The notes beneath the pieces are model-generated. The model did not search any database. It was not told where the DNA came from and was given only the letters and a program-made list of their open reading frames with translations. The position numbers and the translations under genes were made by a program. Positions 5,061-5,285 of a stretch of 5,285 nt of DNA are shown piece after piece (positions within the stretch are counted from its first letter, which is position 1; the number at the start of each line of letters is the position of its first letter). Location: assembly GCA_947446835.1 (NCBI GenBank), contig CANFHS010000165.1:1-5285 (forward strand). The letters are read 5' to 3'. The stretch is from Bacteriovoracaceae bacterium. GTDB taxonomy: Bacteria > Bdellovibrionota > UBA1018.

Positions 5061-5285
5061 TCAAAATCCGATGTTCAGGAACGGCGCGACTGAGAACAGA
5101 CCCCGGACGTTGTAATTCAACAACCCGAGCTGAATGCCGTGCAGCTGCTGGGCCGAGTTGACCAGGCCGACCTGGAAGCCGTAGACGTCGCCCGCCTTGT
5201 TGTAGAGCCCGACCTGGGCGCCGATCACCCGGGTGTGTTCGCTCAGGTTGGCGCCGGCCACCTGCAGCCCCACCACCGACGATTC
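5061..5285 (-). CDS. C-terminal part of a GxQVGLxN surface-repeat protein (incomplete)
   Basis: The - strand frame is open to the window edge and ends with TGA at 5063-5061; the 74 visible residues are the C-terminus and the start lies outside. They consist of short tandem repeats of 14-16 residues beginning G-hydrophobic-Q-V/L: GLQVAGANLSEHTRVI, GAQVGLYNKAGDVY, GFQVGLVNSAQQLH, GIQLGLLNYNVRGL, then a closing SVAPFLNIGF. This pattern resembles the LA_2272-type surface repeat proteins described in Leptospira and other diderms, in which each repeat is thought to form a beta-strand pair; that assignment is from memory of the motif. The terminal GF also suits an outer-membrane or surface protein. 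The GTG at 5276-5274 is not a credible start because the repeat pattern and the frame continue upstream (residues ESS). Function unknown. Convergent with the beta-barrel gene, 43 bases away. Confidence 0.7.
   Translation of the reverse strand, partial: ESSVVGLQVAGANLSEHTRVIGAQVGLYNKAGDVYGFQVGLVNSAQQLHGIQLGLLNYNVRGLFSVAPFLNIGF

Noticed and set aside
1..5285. CRISPR array, transposase, integrase, tRNA or rRNA genes
   Set aside because: I looked for regular spaced repeats, mobile-element protein motifs, terminal inverted repeats and structural RNA signatures and saw none. Nearly all of the window is explained by protein-coding genes.

Overview
This is a compact, high-GC bacterial chromosomal window with genes packed on the + strand and one partial gene entering from the right on the - strand. 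Strong GGAGG-type ribosome binding sites point to a bacterium. A secreted protein that looks like an outer-membrane beta-barrel and ends in Phe, plus a second surface-repeat-like protein ending in GF, point to a diderm (Gram-negative) cell. The overall look (GC-rich, a short type I-beta DAHP synthase, a GT4 plus GDE pair, an orphan beta-barrel) would fit a group such as Acidobacteriota/Holophagae or a deltaproteobacterial lineage. That is a guess and not shown by the sequence.

Layout: 1-139 is a short non-coding leader, or possibly the 3' end of an upstream gene. It holds a 12-codon Phe-containing mini-ORF. 140-895 encodes a short DAHP synthase of the AroF/I-beta type, the first step of the shikimate pathway. 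936-2036 encodes a family 4 glycosyltransferase whose start codon lies inside a perfect hairpin. 1942-4194 encodes a two-domain bacterial glycogen debranching enzyme (amylo-alpha-1,6-glucosidase type) that overlaps the glycosyltransferase gene by 95 bases. 4226-5017 encodes an exported, probably beta-barrel protein of unknown function with a GTG start and a candidate promoter placed so that its mRNA would be leaderless. 5061-5285 (- strand, incomplete) encodes the C-terminal end of a protein made of 14-16 residue GxQVGLxN-type repeats.

How the genes may work together: the glycosyltransferase and debranching enzyme overlap and are almost certainly co-expressed, which suggests joint work on an intracellular alpha-glucan (glycogen-like) store. 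The DAHP synthase lies 40 bases upstream on the same strand and may share the transcript, but no direct metabolic link is evident. The beta-barrel gene appears to be a separate transcription unit that converges on the repeat-protein gene.

The window is mostly ordinary metabolism. The points most worth a second look are the altered KPRTS substrate motif in the DAHP synthase, the start-codon hairpin, the long gene overlap, the putative leaderless promoter, and the two poorly characterised envelope proteins at the right end.
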